12,389 nucleotides of DNA. It comes from Clostridiales bacterium (lineage in GTDB: Bacteria > Bacillota > Clostridia > Lachnospirales > Lachnospiraceae). Where the stretch lies: the NCBI GenBank assembly GCA_015655565.1, contig JAATEU010000354.1, forward strand, positions 1-12,389, in the 5' to 3' direction. Shown one piece after another: positions 1-8,452 of this stretch (its first letter is position 1; every line of letters begins with the position of its first letter). Below the pieces are notes generated by a model. That model had not been told where the DNA came from, made no database searches, and saw nothing but the letters and a program-made list of their open reading frames with translations. The position numbers and the translations under genes were made by a program.

Positions 1-479
1 CCGAAAGTTTTCTTTCTGCAAATCCTGATTTAGACTGTATTTTTGTAGTCGGTACAACAGCCTCCGGAGTACATGAAGCAATTGTAAAAGCGATTGAAGA
101 TGCAGGACGGGCTGATGAAGTGAAAATGGCAACAATTGATTTTCTGGATGACATGGCATCTAACTTTGAAAGCGGTGTCCAAATTTTAGCGTATGGTCTT
201 CCGTGTTTTACTTATGATCCCTATATGGTAGTTATTAAGCTGGTAAATGCAATTCAGGGATATCCCTTAGCAGATACTTTTACCAGTAATAATATTGCCA
301 TGCTGCAGATTGATTCCGTAGAAGCGGCGGCAAAATATATGGATGTGGTGGGAAATGAAGATTTAATATTTTATGAGGATAAATTTATTACAAATAATCT
401 ATTTAAATGGAATAATCCTGATTTGAATGAAGAAACATTACAGAGCGTGATTAATGAATATTCTCCATTGGATGACTAG
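1..479 (+). CDS. Sugar ABC transporter substrate-binding protein, C-terminal part (partial)
   Basis: The frame is open from the window edge (first full codon at position 3) to a TAG at 477-479, giving 158 residues of a C-terminus; the true start lies outside the window. The GTG at 120 is internal, because coherent family sequence continues upstream of it. The stretch DLDCIFVVGTTASGVHEAI followed by an AIEDAG helix is typical of the second lobe of type 1 periplasmic binding proteins (RbsB/LacI-like fold), where a strand naming the ligand site precedes a helix. It would be lipid-anchored outside the membrane and pass a sugar to the permease that begins 39 nt downstream. The last 30 or so residues, acidic and Asn-rich, look like an extension beyond the usual domain. 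The sugar cannot be named from this part. A LacI-type repressor is the alternative, but adjacency to a permease favours a transporter subunit. Confidence 0.72.
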   Translation, partial: ESFLSANPDLDCIFVVGTTASGVHEAIVKAIEDAGRADEVKMATIDFLDDMASNFESGVQILAYGLPCFTYDPYMVVIKLVNAIQGYPLADTFTSNNIAMLQIDSVEAAAKYMDVVGNEDLIFYEDKFITNNLFKWNNPDLNEETLQSVINEYSPLDD

Positions 480-518
480 AATTCAATCAGAGATTGAGTA
501 TCCGGAAAAGAGGTTAAT

Positions 519-1505
519 ATGAAAAAGCAGATTATGAGTGTTCTTGGTGTCTGCGTACTCCCTGTCCTTTTATTTGCTGTATTTAGCTCTGTAACAGGCG
601 GTTTCGGGATTCATAGTCTGAGAATTATACTTAGCCAGTGTATGATTCCGGTTACAATGGGGCTTGCCATGGCGGTAGTAATGCAGGCAGGATTAATGGA
701 TTTCAGCCCCGGAGTCCGGGTGGTATTCGGTGCGGCAACAGGAGCCGTCCTGGCAGGCAGGTTTGGCGTGGCAGGTCTGTTTGCCGGATGTTTCCTGGGA
801 GCTATGGCAGGCGGCGTGGTTATTGCTTTGCTGTACCGTTATCTGAAAATTCCCTCCATGGTTGTATCCATGGGTGTTGTACTGGTTATGGAGGTTATGG
901 GTTATAAACTTTCTGAAGCGGCAGGAAGTTCAGGAATATTAAAAGTTACAAATGAAATTTCGGAGTGGGGTTCTTATCCGAATAACATAATTCTAACCCT
1001 TATTGCCTGTGTTATTTTTTATTTTGTGATGTATCACACGAAAATCGGGTGTCTGATCAAGGCAGCCGGCAATGATGAGGTAATGTTAAAGCATATGGGT
1101 GTAGATACGGACAAGGTTAAATTCAAAGCCTTTATTATAAGCGGTATTTTTTGTACCTTTGGCGCTGTTTTACAGATTTGTTATTCCGCATCGGTTTCCA
1201 TCCAGACCGGAATGGTAACTATGAACATGGTATTTAAACCAATGATGGGAGTCCTGATAGGATTGCAGCTGATCCGCCTTTGGGATAATATGCCTTTGAT
1301 GGTTTTTATCGGAGAGCTTACCATTGCTATTATCTTCAACGGATTTATTGCGATGGGACTGACTGATAATATACAGAATATGGTATTGGGAGCTTTCCTG
1401 TTAATTGTTATGGGAATTTCCCAGAACAGTGAAGGATTTGCAGAAATGAAGCGGAAAAAGGAAGTCAGGAAGCAGGGACCGGGTACTCAACAGGCTGAAG
1501 CTTAA
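519..1505 (+). CDS. RbsC-family sugar ABC transporter permease
   Basis: A 328-residue, very hydrophobic protein with about 8-10 membrane segments (roughly 7-27, 36-56, 63-82, 84-108, 113-130, 157-173, 203-225, 236-252, 258-278, 285-301) and a basic cytoplasmic tail. Length and layout match the BPD_transp_2/RbsC family that forms the membrane channel of ribose/galactose-type importers. The cytoplasmic segment KAAGNDEVMLKHMGVDTDKV (about 181-200) is the family's ATPase-contact loop. The usual Gly-rich AVVIGGTSL-like stretch after it is replaced by a Met-rich one (FKPMMGVLIGLQL), so this is a divergent member. An AAGAGG site at 508-513 precedes the ATG. It follows the binding protein gene in one likely operon; no ATPase gene is in view and one would be expected upstream. 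Substrate unknown. Confidence 0.85.
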   Translation: MKKQIMSVLGVCVLPVLLFAVFSSVTGGFGIHSLRIILSQCMIPVTMGLAMAVVMQAGLMDFSPGVRVVFGAATGAVLAGRFGVAGLFAGCFLGAMAGGVVIALLYRYLKIPSMVVSMGVVLVMEVMGYKLSEAAGSSGILKVTNEISEWGSYPNNIILTLIACVIFYFVMYHTKIGCLIKAAGNDEVMLKHMGVDTDKVKFKAFIISGIFCTFGAVLQICYSASVSIQTGMVTMNMVFKPMMGVLIGLQLIRLWDNMPLMVFIGELTIAIIFNGFIAMGLTDNIQNMVLGAFLLIVMGISQNSEGFAEMKRKKEVRKQGPGTQQAEA

Positions 1506-1512
1506 TAGTAAG

Positions 1513-1542
1513 AGAAACCTCGCACCTGTCCCGGAGGTTTCT
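1513..1542. terminator. Hairpin between convergent genes, possible bidirectional terminator
   Basis: A perfect 9-bp inverted repeat (AGAAACCTC at 1513-1521 and GAGGTTTCT at 1534-1542) with a 12-nt loop lies directly after the permease stop and just past the stop of the convergent histidine kinase gene. Neither side has a long T run, so it would be a weak intrinsic terminator; its placement between two converging genes is the main argument. Confidence 0.5.
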
Positions 1543-1556
1543 TGCGGTTGTGGGTA

Positions 1557-3305
1557 CTAATCTTCTACGACAGGCAGAGTCAGAATGACGGTAGTGCCAA
1601 AGCCCGGGGAACTTTGAACCTCCATTTCAAAGTTGTCATGATAGAGGTAACTTAAGCGGTTATAGATATTTTTCATGCCGATATGGGAGTTTTCCTTATT
1701 GCTCCGGTTAATGTCAAATTTGTTTTCCCGCAGATTTTTCAATTGTTCGGGAGCAATTCCTTTCCCGTCATCGCTGATTTCCATTACGATACGCGAATCG
1801 ATAGGATATATCATAACAGTGATATTTCCCCTGATAAGTCCGTCATCTCTGGTAAGCCCATGATAAAAAGAATTTTCAACCAGTGGCTGAAGAATGTTTT
1901 TTGGGATTTTTTTATTGTTTATACCGGGATCAATTTCATAGTACAGGTTTACGTTGTTTTTATAGCGGTAATCCATGATGATACCGTATTGACGTAAGGT
2001 TTTAATTTCTTCTTCCACTGTTTCAAAGGTAGTGGACTGGGTATTCAGGCGTTCCCGCAAAATCCTGGTCAAGGCCGTATTTACCTCTATGATATCTTCG
2101 GTCCGCTGCTGCCTGGCTAAAATATTTATTATATTCATGGTGTTATAAATAAAGTGGGGATCTAACTGGGTTGTCAGCAGCTTATAATAGGTAACGGCTT
2201 TTTCATGCTCCTGCACGCTGATATCTTGAGCCTGTATATTAATCTCTAAAATCATATGATGAAATACACTGCTCAGGTCTTCAATTTCATCATCCGTGGT
2301 AATTTTATCCGGAGGCGTCTGCCCGATGGAAAAGCGCTTCATTTCATCGGAAAGCTGTTTTAACGGTGCCAAATATTTACCGTTGGTGGGAATCAGGAAC
2401 AGATAATATAAAACCGGCTGGGCGATACATAATGAAATAATTGCCAGGAACAGGGTAATAAAGGAATGCAGCAGTGTTAAGTTGGAAGCATAGCAGACAA
2501 CAAGGCTGTTGGTGGCGATGACTTTGGAATAAAAGTAATAGCCTTCCGGTTCCTTTATTATGCCTTTTGCAGAAATCATTTTATCAGTCAGGGAATCATT
2601 GCAGGAAGATTCCGGGAAAGAACCATTTGTATATACACACTGGCGGTTTTTATTTAAGACCGTAAAACCGTCAATCGAGTTTTCCGTAACGGAAGCACTT
2701 GATTTAATATAATTTTCTGTATTATAGCAAATGGTAACCAGATAAGGCATGCTGTTTATGGTATATCTTTTTGATAAAAAAGTGAAAGAGTAATTGGTAT
2801 TTGAAACTTCATTTTTAAAATAACCGGAATAAACCGGGGAATAGTAAAAGGAGGTTTGTGAAAAGAGGCTCTGATAATAAGAATTTTCCCGGATAAAATC
2901 ACTGATACCGCTGAGGGAATAATTTAAGGAAGAAAAAAGATTACCATCGGCATCTTCTACCATCAGAAACAGCGTTTTGTCATTAGAGGCCTTAAAGTTA
3001 TTCAGATAGATATTGATCTTTGCAGTATTATAGACAGAAGGCTCCCGTTTATAATTCTGTAATAACACAGATAAATTATTTAAGCAGGTAAGCATATAGA
3101 GTTTATCTTCCATATTGGATTGCAAGTCGGAATAGTTATTCTGCAATAAGCCGGCCAGAGCAGATGCTTTCTGTTTCGAGGAAATGTAAAAATATGGTAA
3201 TAAAAACGCTAAGGAGACGATTAAAATGAAAGCGAACAGAACGAGGTAGATATGAAACATTTTGCGTGCAAGTTTTTTTGTAATTTTGGAATTGGAATGG
3301 AACAT
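1557..3305 (-). CDS. Two-component sensor histidine kinase, LytS/YesM type
   Basis: A 582-residue membrane kinase. One membrane segment at about 17-40, a large extracellular sensing region at 41-278, a second membrane segment at about 279-305, a HAMP-like linker at about 306-360, then the His_kinase domain with QLDPHFIYNTMN, phospho-accepting His384. The HATPase_c part shows the N box in LQPLVENSFYHG (about 472-483), the G1 box DDGKGI (512-517) and the G2 region IGMKNIYNRL (542-551). This is the arrangement of YesM-type kinases that sense sugars or oligosaccharides, often with a binding protein, and phosphorylate an AraC-type regulator. The gene lies 19 nt after the response regulator stop, with AGGTG at 3315-3311 as RBS, so the two are co-transcribed. 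It ends with TAG. The signal sensed is not readable from sequence; nearby transporter and rhamnosidase genes suggest a plant-type glycan. Confidence 0.93.
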   Translation of the reverse strand: MFHSNSKITKKLARKMFHIYLVLFAFILIVSLAFLLPYFYISSKQKASALAGLLQNNYSDLQSNMEDKLYMLTCLNNLSVLLQNYKREPSVYNTAKINIYLNNFKASNDKTLFLMVEDADGNLFSSLNYSLSGISDFIRENSYYQSLFSQTSFYYSPVYSGYFKNEVSNTNYSFTFLSKRYTINSMPYLVTICYNTENYIKSSASVTENSIDGFTVLNKNRQCVYTNGSFPESSCNDSLTDKMISAKGIIKEPEGYYFYSKVIATNSLVVCYASNLTLLHSFITLFLAIISLCIAQPVLYYLFLIPTNGKYLAPLKQLSDEMKRFSIGQTPPDKITTDDEIEDLSSVFHHMILEINIQAQDISVQEHEKAVTYYKLLTTQLDPHFIYNTMNIINILARQQRTEDIIEVNTALTRILRERLNTQSTTFETVEEEIKTLRQYGIIMDYRYKNNVNLYYEIDPGINNKKIPKNILQPLVENSFYHGLTRDDGLIRGNITVMIYPIDSRIVMEISDDGKGIAPEQLKNLRENKFDINRSNKENSHIGMKNIYNRLSYLYHDNFEMEVQSSPGFGTTVILTLPVVED

Positions 3306-3324
3306 AAATACACCTGCTTTTCTA

Positions 3325-4872
3325 TTAGTTTTTGCTCTTTCTATAATCCAGGGGACGTTTTCCGGTGCGCTGATTAAAAACCTGGCTGAAGTACTGGGAA
3401 GATTTATAACCTATTTGTTCTGTGATTTCATATATTTTATAATTGGTGTTTTCAAGTAAATGAATGGCATATTGAATACGTAAATCGGTCAGATAGTCGT
3501 TAATTGTTGTTCCGGTTTCCTGTTTAAAGAGGACGCTTAACCGTCCGGCACTTAAGAGGACCTGGTCTGCAATTTGTTCTGCCGTCAGGCTGCTGTCTGC
3601 AAAATTTGATTTCATGTATTTGATCACTTTATTTACAGTGCTGGAATACCTTTGGTCTGAATTTTTCTGCAGGGTTAAAACACAAGGCTCATAAGCATTC
3701 TTAAAAAAATTTATAAATTCAGAAGCACCGCACATGTATTCCGGATTCTGGAAAAGCAGTGTATAATTGGTTAATTCTTCAAACTGTAAAATCGAATTAT
3801 GAAAAAGTAATGCGATTGTATCAATATCTTTGTTTTTAAAAAGCAGGGCAGTATATTCTTTCAGTTTCACCAGATAATCCTCCGGATGATTCCGGCTGTT
3901 TTGAATCAGGGAATAATTAAAATGCTGTACTGTGGGTATAAGTTTTTGATTTTCCAAGTCCCGGATATTCATAAATTTACCGATGGGGAAGGTGCTGTAA
4001 AAGTTAAACAGGGAAATCAGTCTGCGGTAGAGAACCTTAAATTCGTGGATGTCAAACCTTTCCGGATAAAAAAATCCAAGAACAGGTTCTTCAAAATGTC
4101 CGCTTAACTTGTATAAAAGCTTCTTTCCAAAAGAATAATAGGCATTTTTCTGCAAACCCTTTGATAATGGAATTTCCACACCCAGAATTGCATAATTCTC
4201 CAGGTAAAGCATAATTGCAGCCTGATAATCTTCGTAAGAAAGACCGGAGAAATAGTGGACGAGTTTTTTGCCGGATTTTTCAATTCTGCCAAAGTGCAAA
4301 TTTAATTTTTCAAGTGGTAACTGTATGGAATAAATATAAAAGAAGTATTTTTGTCTGAGTAAGGGCAGCAAAGAGGTATAAGAAGAATCTTCCCCCGGTC
4401 TGTCTGTAAAAAGCGCGTAATCCGGTTCCGTTGAGAGAAAGTAGTCACTGAGGGCGAAACGAAGGGAACGCTGTGCATTCTGCTTCGTATGGCTAAAGGA
4501 TTTCGCAATCTTATTCAGCTTATGGGTAAGCCCCTCTTTTGTAATTTCGTTTTTTAATAAATAATCTTCGACTCCGTTGGAAATGGCGCGTTTGGCATAT
4601 TGGAAGTCGGCGTAAGAAGAGATAATAATAATCTGTATATCAGGATAGTCTTTCCTTATGGTTTCAATAAAGTCTAAACCATCCATTACAGGCATGGAAA
4701 TATCAGAAATAATAAGCTGGGGCCGATATTTTTCAAAAAGAGACAGGGCCTTTTTACCATTGGCAGCAGTTCCGATAATCTGGAAGCCAAGCATTTCCCA
4801 GTTCACTAAAGTTTTTAAATCCTGTAAGACTAAATAATCGTCATCTATTAATATCACAGTAATTAATTTCAT
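3325..4872 (-). CDS. AraC-family response regulator, YesN type
   Basis: A 515-residue cytoplasmic transcription factor. The N-terminal receiver domain (about 3-120) has the acidic pocket D10-D12, phospho-acceptor D57 in IISDISMPVMDG, the Ser of IIISSY (about 85) and Lys107 in DYLLKN. A long middle region (about 125-405) of no recognised domain is usual for this family. The C-terminal AraC-type double helix-turn-helix covers about 412-512, including AEQIADQVLLSAGRLSVLFK and the signature IYEITEQIGYKSSQYFSQVF. GAGGA at 4883-4879 is a good RBS for the ATG, and a consensus-like promoter lies at 4923-4951. It is the first gene of a two-gene operon with the kinase and is divergent from the rhamnosidase, so the shared upstream region is the likeliest place for its binding sites. 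Its targets are inferred, not shown. Confidence 0.93.
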   Translation of the reverse strand: MKLITVILIDDDYLVLQDLKTLVNWEMLGFQIIGTAANGKKALSLFEKYRPQLIISDISMPVMDGLDFIETIRKDYPDIQIIIISSYADFQYAKRAISNGVEDYLLKNEITKEGLTHKLNKIAKSFSHTKQNAQRSLRFALSDYFLSTEPDYALFTDRPGEDSSYTSLLPLLRQKYFFYIYSIQLPLEKLNLHFGRIEKSGKKLVHYFSGLSYEDYQAAIMLYLENYAILGVEIPLSKGLQKNAYYSFGKKLLYKLSGHFEEPVLGFFYPERFDIHEFKVLYRRLISLFNFYSTFPIGKFMNIRDLENQKLIPTVQHFNYSLIQNSRNHPEDYLVKLKEYTALLFKNKDIDTIALLFHNSILQFEELTNYTLLFQNPEYMCGASEFINFFKNAYEPCVLTLQKNSDQRYSSTVNKVIKYMKSNFADSSLTAEQIADQVLLSAGRLSVLFKQETGTTINDYLTDLRIQYAIHLLENTNYKIYEITEQIGYKSSQYFSQVFNQRTGKRPLDYRKSKN

Positions 4873-4922
4873 TTATTTTCCTCTTCCTGCTTTTGAAAAT
4901 AATTGGTATATTATGTGTTTTT

Positions 4923-4951
4923 ATTATAGCAAATTTTGTATAAAATGTAAA
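4923..4951 (-). promoter_or_regulatory. Sigma-A promoter of the response regulator/kinase operon
   Basis: Read on the - strand, TTTACA (4951-4946) and TATAAT (4928-4923) are separated by exactly 17 bp. The -10 is perfect and the -35 differs from TTGACA by one base. Transcription would start near 4916 and give a leader of about 44 nt before the ATG at 4872. Confidence 0.8.
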
Positions 4952-5117
4952 GAAAACCAGGGGTTATGTAAGGAATTATAATAAATATACACAAAACTGC
5001 GGCAGTTTATAAGGACAAAAGACAATATAGTAAAAAACAAAATAGAAAGCCGAAAGTTGTCCGTTATAATGGTACCCCCATCATTTGTGGCGGAGCAATA
5101 AATACCATAAGACATAA

Positions 5118-5137
5118 GAATATTAAACAAAATATTC
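5118..5137. repeat. Inverted repeat, candidate operator upstream of the rhamnosidase promoter
   Basis: Perfect 7-bp arms GAATATT and AATATTC with a 6-nt spacer AAACAA. Its centre is about 45 bp upstream of the centre of the TATAAT at 5170-5175, the position where an activator would touch RNA polymerase at a promoter with a poor -35. The binding protein is unknown, and AT-rich composition makes chance symmetry possible. Confidence 0.4.
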
Positions 5138-5169
5138 CTATTACCTACTGTTTTTCAGGAATCTTTTTT

Positions 5170-5175
5170 TATAAT
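5170..5175 (+). promoter_or_regulatory. Possible -10 box of the rhamnosidase gene
   Basis: A perfect TATAAT, with no recognisable TTGACA at 16-18 bp upstream (5147-5152 reads ACTGTT). This fits an activator-dependent promoter, giving a start near 5182 and a leader of about 260 nt. A start site nearer the gene cannot be excluded. Confidence 0.4.
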
Positions 5176-5265
5176 ATAGTTATGTGTAGTTGCAGCAACG
5201 ATTCAGTTACTGTTTCCCGCAGCTGTTTTTCATACGCTTATCATGAAAATGCGGAATCGATGGAA

Positions 5266-5294
5266 GCAAAACAAGTGCATTTGACTTGTTTTGC
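5266..5294. repeat. Perfect 11-bp inverted repeat in the rhamnosidase leader
   Basis: GCAAAACAAGT (5266-5276) and ACTTGTTTTGC (5284-5294) are exact reverse complements with a 7-nt loop GCATTTG. There is no T tract after it on either strand, so it is not an ordinary terminator. It is either an operator for a dimeric regulator or an RNA hairpin about 85 nt into the presumed transcript. Confidence 0.6.
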
Positions 5295-5444
5295 ACGCAT
5301 CAAAAGCAACTTTCAGCCGGTACGGCGGATAGTTGTTGATTGCATTATTATTAACATAAGACGTCTTTTCCGGGAAACCGGTGTTGTTTCACATAAAAAG
5401 CTGTCCCGGGCAAATGACGTTGTGCAGGAGAAGGAGGAAGTTTT

Positions 5445-8261
5445 ATGGCATTGAACGCAGTAGATTTAAAATGTGAGTATTTAATAAATCCAATGGGACT
5501 GGATATTAAAAAACCTTCATTAAGCTGGAGAATGGAAGCCTTTAAAAAAGGAACCATGCAGACTGCTTATAGGGTAAAGGTTGCAAAGTGCAGGGCTGGC
5601 CAGGAATTTGAAAAGACCGTATAGGACAGCGGTAAGGTGGAATCCGGGGAATCTGCCCATATTATTTATGGAGGAGAATCCTTAGAATCGAAAACAGTCT
5701 ATTATTGGTCGGTAAAAATATGGGATAACCATGGGAATGTAAGCAAAGAAAGTGAAACAGCCGCTTTTGAGACCGCATTCCTGCATGTCGGTGAGTGGAG
5801 GGCAAAATGGATAGAACCGGAACAGGCTACGGCTGTTGAAGAAAAGCCGGTTTCCCTTCATGAAGTCATAAAATGCAAAACAGTAGCTCCGGATTCCATT
5901 GATATGAAACCCTGCCAATATATAAGGAAGAATTTTAAAGCGGAAAAGGAAGTAAAAAGTGCCAGAGTATATGCAACGGCCCATGGACTTTATAAATTGT
6001 TTCTGGATGGTGAAAGAGTATCCGATATTGAATTTGCACCGGATAATACTGTTTATTCAGAATATCTTCAATACCAGACCTATGATATTACGGATAAGCT
6101 GGCTGTTGGAGAACATACTATTGGTGCCATTCTTGCAGATGGCTGGTATGCCGGACGTGTGGGTTTAACGGGAGACAGCTGCCAGTATGGAAATATGTTG
6201 GGCCTGCTGCTTCAGATGGAAATCCGGTATGCAGACGGAACGGCAGTAATGATAGGTTCTGACAGCAGTTTTAAATCGTTGACAGGTCCGCTTATTTATT
6301 CCGATATCTTTGTAGGGGAAAAATATGATGCAACGAAGGAACTGACCGGATGGGCAGAACCTGATTATGATGACGGCAATTGGAAAGCCGTCAGGGAAGC
6401 GGAATATGACAGAAATGCTTTAGTAGCACAATATGGGGAGCCGGTACGTGTATGTAAAGTGATAAAACCGGTAAAAATCTATACTTCCCCCAAAGGTGAA
6501 ACTCTTGTGGATTTCGGGCAGGTTATGGCCGCACGTGTGAAATTCAGTGTAAAGGATGCGGTAAAAGGGACGAAAATTATTCTGGAGCATTCGGAAATAG
6601 TGGATCAGGAAGCAAATTTTCTGAATAATATCCTGGGCCGTTATAAAAATCAGACGGATACCTATATCTGTAAGGGAGGCGGAATAGAAACCTATGAACC
6701 CTTATTTACCTTCCATGGCTTCCGTTATCTGAAAATCACAGGATATCCGGGAGATATGAATGCGGCAGGTCTGGAAGCACAGGTACTGTATTCGGATATG
6801 GAAATAATCGGTAACTTTGAGTGCTCTGATCCGCGGCTGAACCAGCTGCAGCATAATATTTTCTGGAGCCAGATCAGTAATATGCTGTCAATTCCAACGG
6901 ACTGCCCCCAAAGGGAACGGGCAGGCTGGACGGGAGACGCACAGATATTTGCCCCCACTGCCAGCTATAATATGAATGTGGCGCCATTTTTTAAACGCTG
7001 GCTTCGCAATATGGAAAAAGACCAGCTGCCGGACGGACAAATACCTAATGTAGTTCCATACCTGAAAGCGTATCATCCCGGAAATGGGCTTGAGGGAATG
7101 GATACGCACTGTTCTGCGGGCTGGGGGGATGCAGCAGTTATTTTACCCTGGACTTTATATAATGCCTATGGAGAAAAAGCAATTCTGGAAGAAAACTATG
7201 AAATGATGAAAAAATGGGTTGCCTATATTGTCCGTACGGCAGAAAATGATAATCCGGATAATTTGGGTGAAGTAACGCCGGAGAGAGAGGAACATCTTAA
7301 ATATATGTGGAATACTCATTTCCATTTCGGGGATTGGCTGACTCCCAGCGTCAGCTTTAATTTTGAAACCGGCGATGTAGATATGATCCAAAGTGCATAT
7401 AAGACCATGGATCTGGTACCTTCTTTCTATTATGCCTATTCCGCGGATTTGTTATCTAAGATGGCGGCAATCCTTAGAAGAGAGGCGGATGCGGAATATT
7501 ATGCAGGATTAAATAAAAAAGTCAGGGAAGCTTTTATCTATGAATATGTAGATAATAAGGGACATATAAAGACAAATCTGCAAGGTATTTATGTTTTGGC
7601 CTTAAAGATGGGGATGGTTCCGGATATGCTGCGTAAAAACACCCTTGAAAAACTCATTGAAATGATCCATGATAATGACAATAAGCTGGATACCGGATTT
7701 TTATCAGTGCCGTTTTTATTGGATATCTTAAAGGAGGAGGGCAGGCTGGACCTGGCCTATGATTTATTATTCCAGGAGGAGTGTCCGTCCTGGCTGTATG
7801 AAGTAAAGATGGGTGCGACAACAATATGGGAAGCCTGGCAGGCCGTGCTTCCGGACGGCAAACCAACCAGTGTATCCTATAATCATTACGCTTTTGGCTG
7901 TGTCGGAGACTTTATGTACCGTGTAATTGCCGGTATTAACGCAGCAGAGTCCGGTTATAAGAAAATAGCAATTAAACCGGAATTTGACAGCAGGATTGCA
8001 TCCGCCAGGGGTACTCTTGCTACCATATATGGTAAGGTAATCAGCAGCTGGAGCATAGAAGGCCATTTGGTGACGGTTAATGTTACCATACCTGCAAATA
8101 CCACGGCGGATATTTACCTTCCGGGTGCCAGGGTGCCGGGGGTGACGGAAAACGGAGCGGAAATCGCCAGAGTACCGGAAATAACAAATCTTGAACAGCA
8201 AGGTGGCAAAGTAAAATTAAGCGTAGGCTCCGGAGAGTATCATTTTAGTTACCAGATATAG
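5445..8261 (+). pseudogene. GH78 alpha-L-rhamnosidase gene interrupted by an in-frame TAG
   Basis: The gene starts at ATG 5445 behind AGGAGG (5432-5437, 7 nt spacing) and would encode 938 residues, normal for bacterial GH78 enzymes, but codon 60 (5622-5624) is TAG. Residues 1-59 (EYLINPMGLDIKKPSLSWRM, QTAYRV) are the start of the N-terminal Ig-like domain, and the frame continues without shift as DSGKVESGES; the family normally has Trp just before DSGKV, so TGG became TAG. Downstream are the jelly-roll substrate-accessory domain, the concanavalin-like domain, the six-hairpin catalytic barrel and a C-terminal beta domain. Catalytic acids match Bacillus RhaB spacing: D486, E491 and D498 in TDCPQRERAGWTGD, and E796 in TIWEAW. 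No signal peptide, so it would act in the cytoplasm on imported rhamnosides. A GTG at 5637 lets 874 residues be read, but without a clear RBS and lacking the first part of the Ig-like domain. Could also be a sequencing error; other genes here use TAG as a normal stop. Confidence 0.8.
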
Positions 8262-8273
8262 AATTTGTAAATT

Positions 8274-8287
8274 GGAAAACGTTTACA
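8274..8287. promoter_or_regulatory. cre-like / LacI-family operator-like site
   Basis: GGAAAACGTTTACA fits the CcpA catabolite-response consensus TGNAARCGNWWWCA except at the first base, with the symmetric AAACGTTT core. It lies 13 nt after the rhamnosidase stop and about 180 bp upstream of the flavoprotein promoter, an unusual place for catabolite repression. May be chance. Confidence 0.35.
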
Positions 8288-8340
8288 GAGAACGTTGATT
8301 AAGTATGAGGGCAGGCTACCGTTATAATTTTCTGAATTTA

Positions 8341-8400
8341 AAAAGGTATGTCAGGAAACTCTGTTTTTCAGGGTTTTTTTGACATACCTTTTATTACTTT
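8341..8400 (+). terminator. Rho-independent terminator of the rhamnosidase gene
   Basis: A 13-bp perfect stem (AAAAGGTATGTCA at 8341-8353 with TGACATACCTTTT at 8380-8392), extended inward by a second helix (CTCTG at 8359-8363 with CAGGG at 8369-8373) and followed by TTTTATTACTTT. It closes the rhamnosidase transcript and separates it from the flavoprotein gene. Confidence 0.85.
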
Positions 8401-8452
8401 ACTGAACTTCGCACAGGTTCATGCGCCTGACCTGATACGAGTTTAATAAAGA

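Larger units (their letters stand above)
4952..5444. other. Long regulatory intergenic region between the regulator operon and the rhamnosidase
   Basis: Nearly 500 bp without a convincing gene. Open frames here are short, lack RBSs or overlap the rhamnosidase start. The region holds a perfect inverted repeat (5118-5137), a TATAAT box (5170-5175), a long palindrome (5266-5294), a 10-bp self-complementary AAGACGTCTT (5358-5367) and a small CCGG-GAAA-CCGG hairpin near 5370-5381, ahead of a very strong RBS at 5432-5437. It probably carries the divergent promoter and a structured leader of the rhamnosidase. Confidence 0.6.

Noticed and set aside
4924..5130. 68-codon frame on the - strand containing YCSATNDGG, resembling YCASANDGD of the glycosyltransferase tail at the right edge, with a shared CCCCATCATTTG
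   Set aside because: The match is in phase but covers only about 10 codons with none of the flanking NHV or YYIKN residues. A 12-base identity is expected by chance in a window this size, and the frame runs over the regulator promoter.
5182..5454. 90-codon open frame on the + strand before the rhamnosidase
   Set aside because: It has no RBS, overlaps the strong rhamnosidase RBS and start in another frame, and its sequence looks like translated non-coding DNA.
5622..5624. TAG as programmed readthrough or pyrrolysine codon
   Set aside because: At least three genes here end in TAG normally, the replaced residue is a family Trp one transition away, and no recoding structure was evident. A nonsense mutation or error is simpler.
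7767..8201. 144-codon frame on the - strand
   Set aside because: Lies wholly within the rhamnosidase coding region with no RBS and no recognisable domain; a shadow frame.
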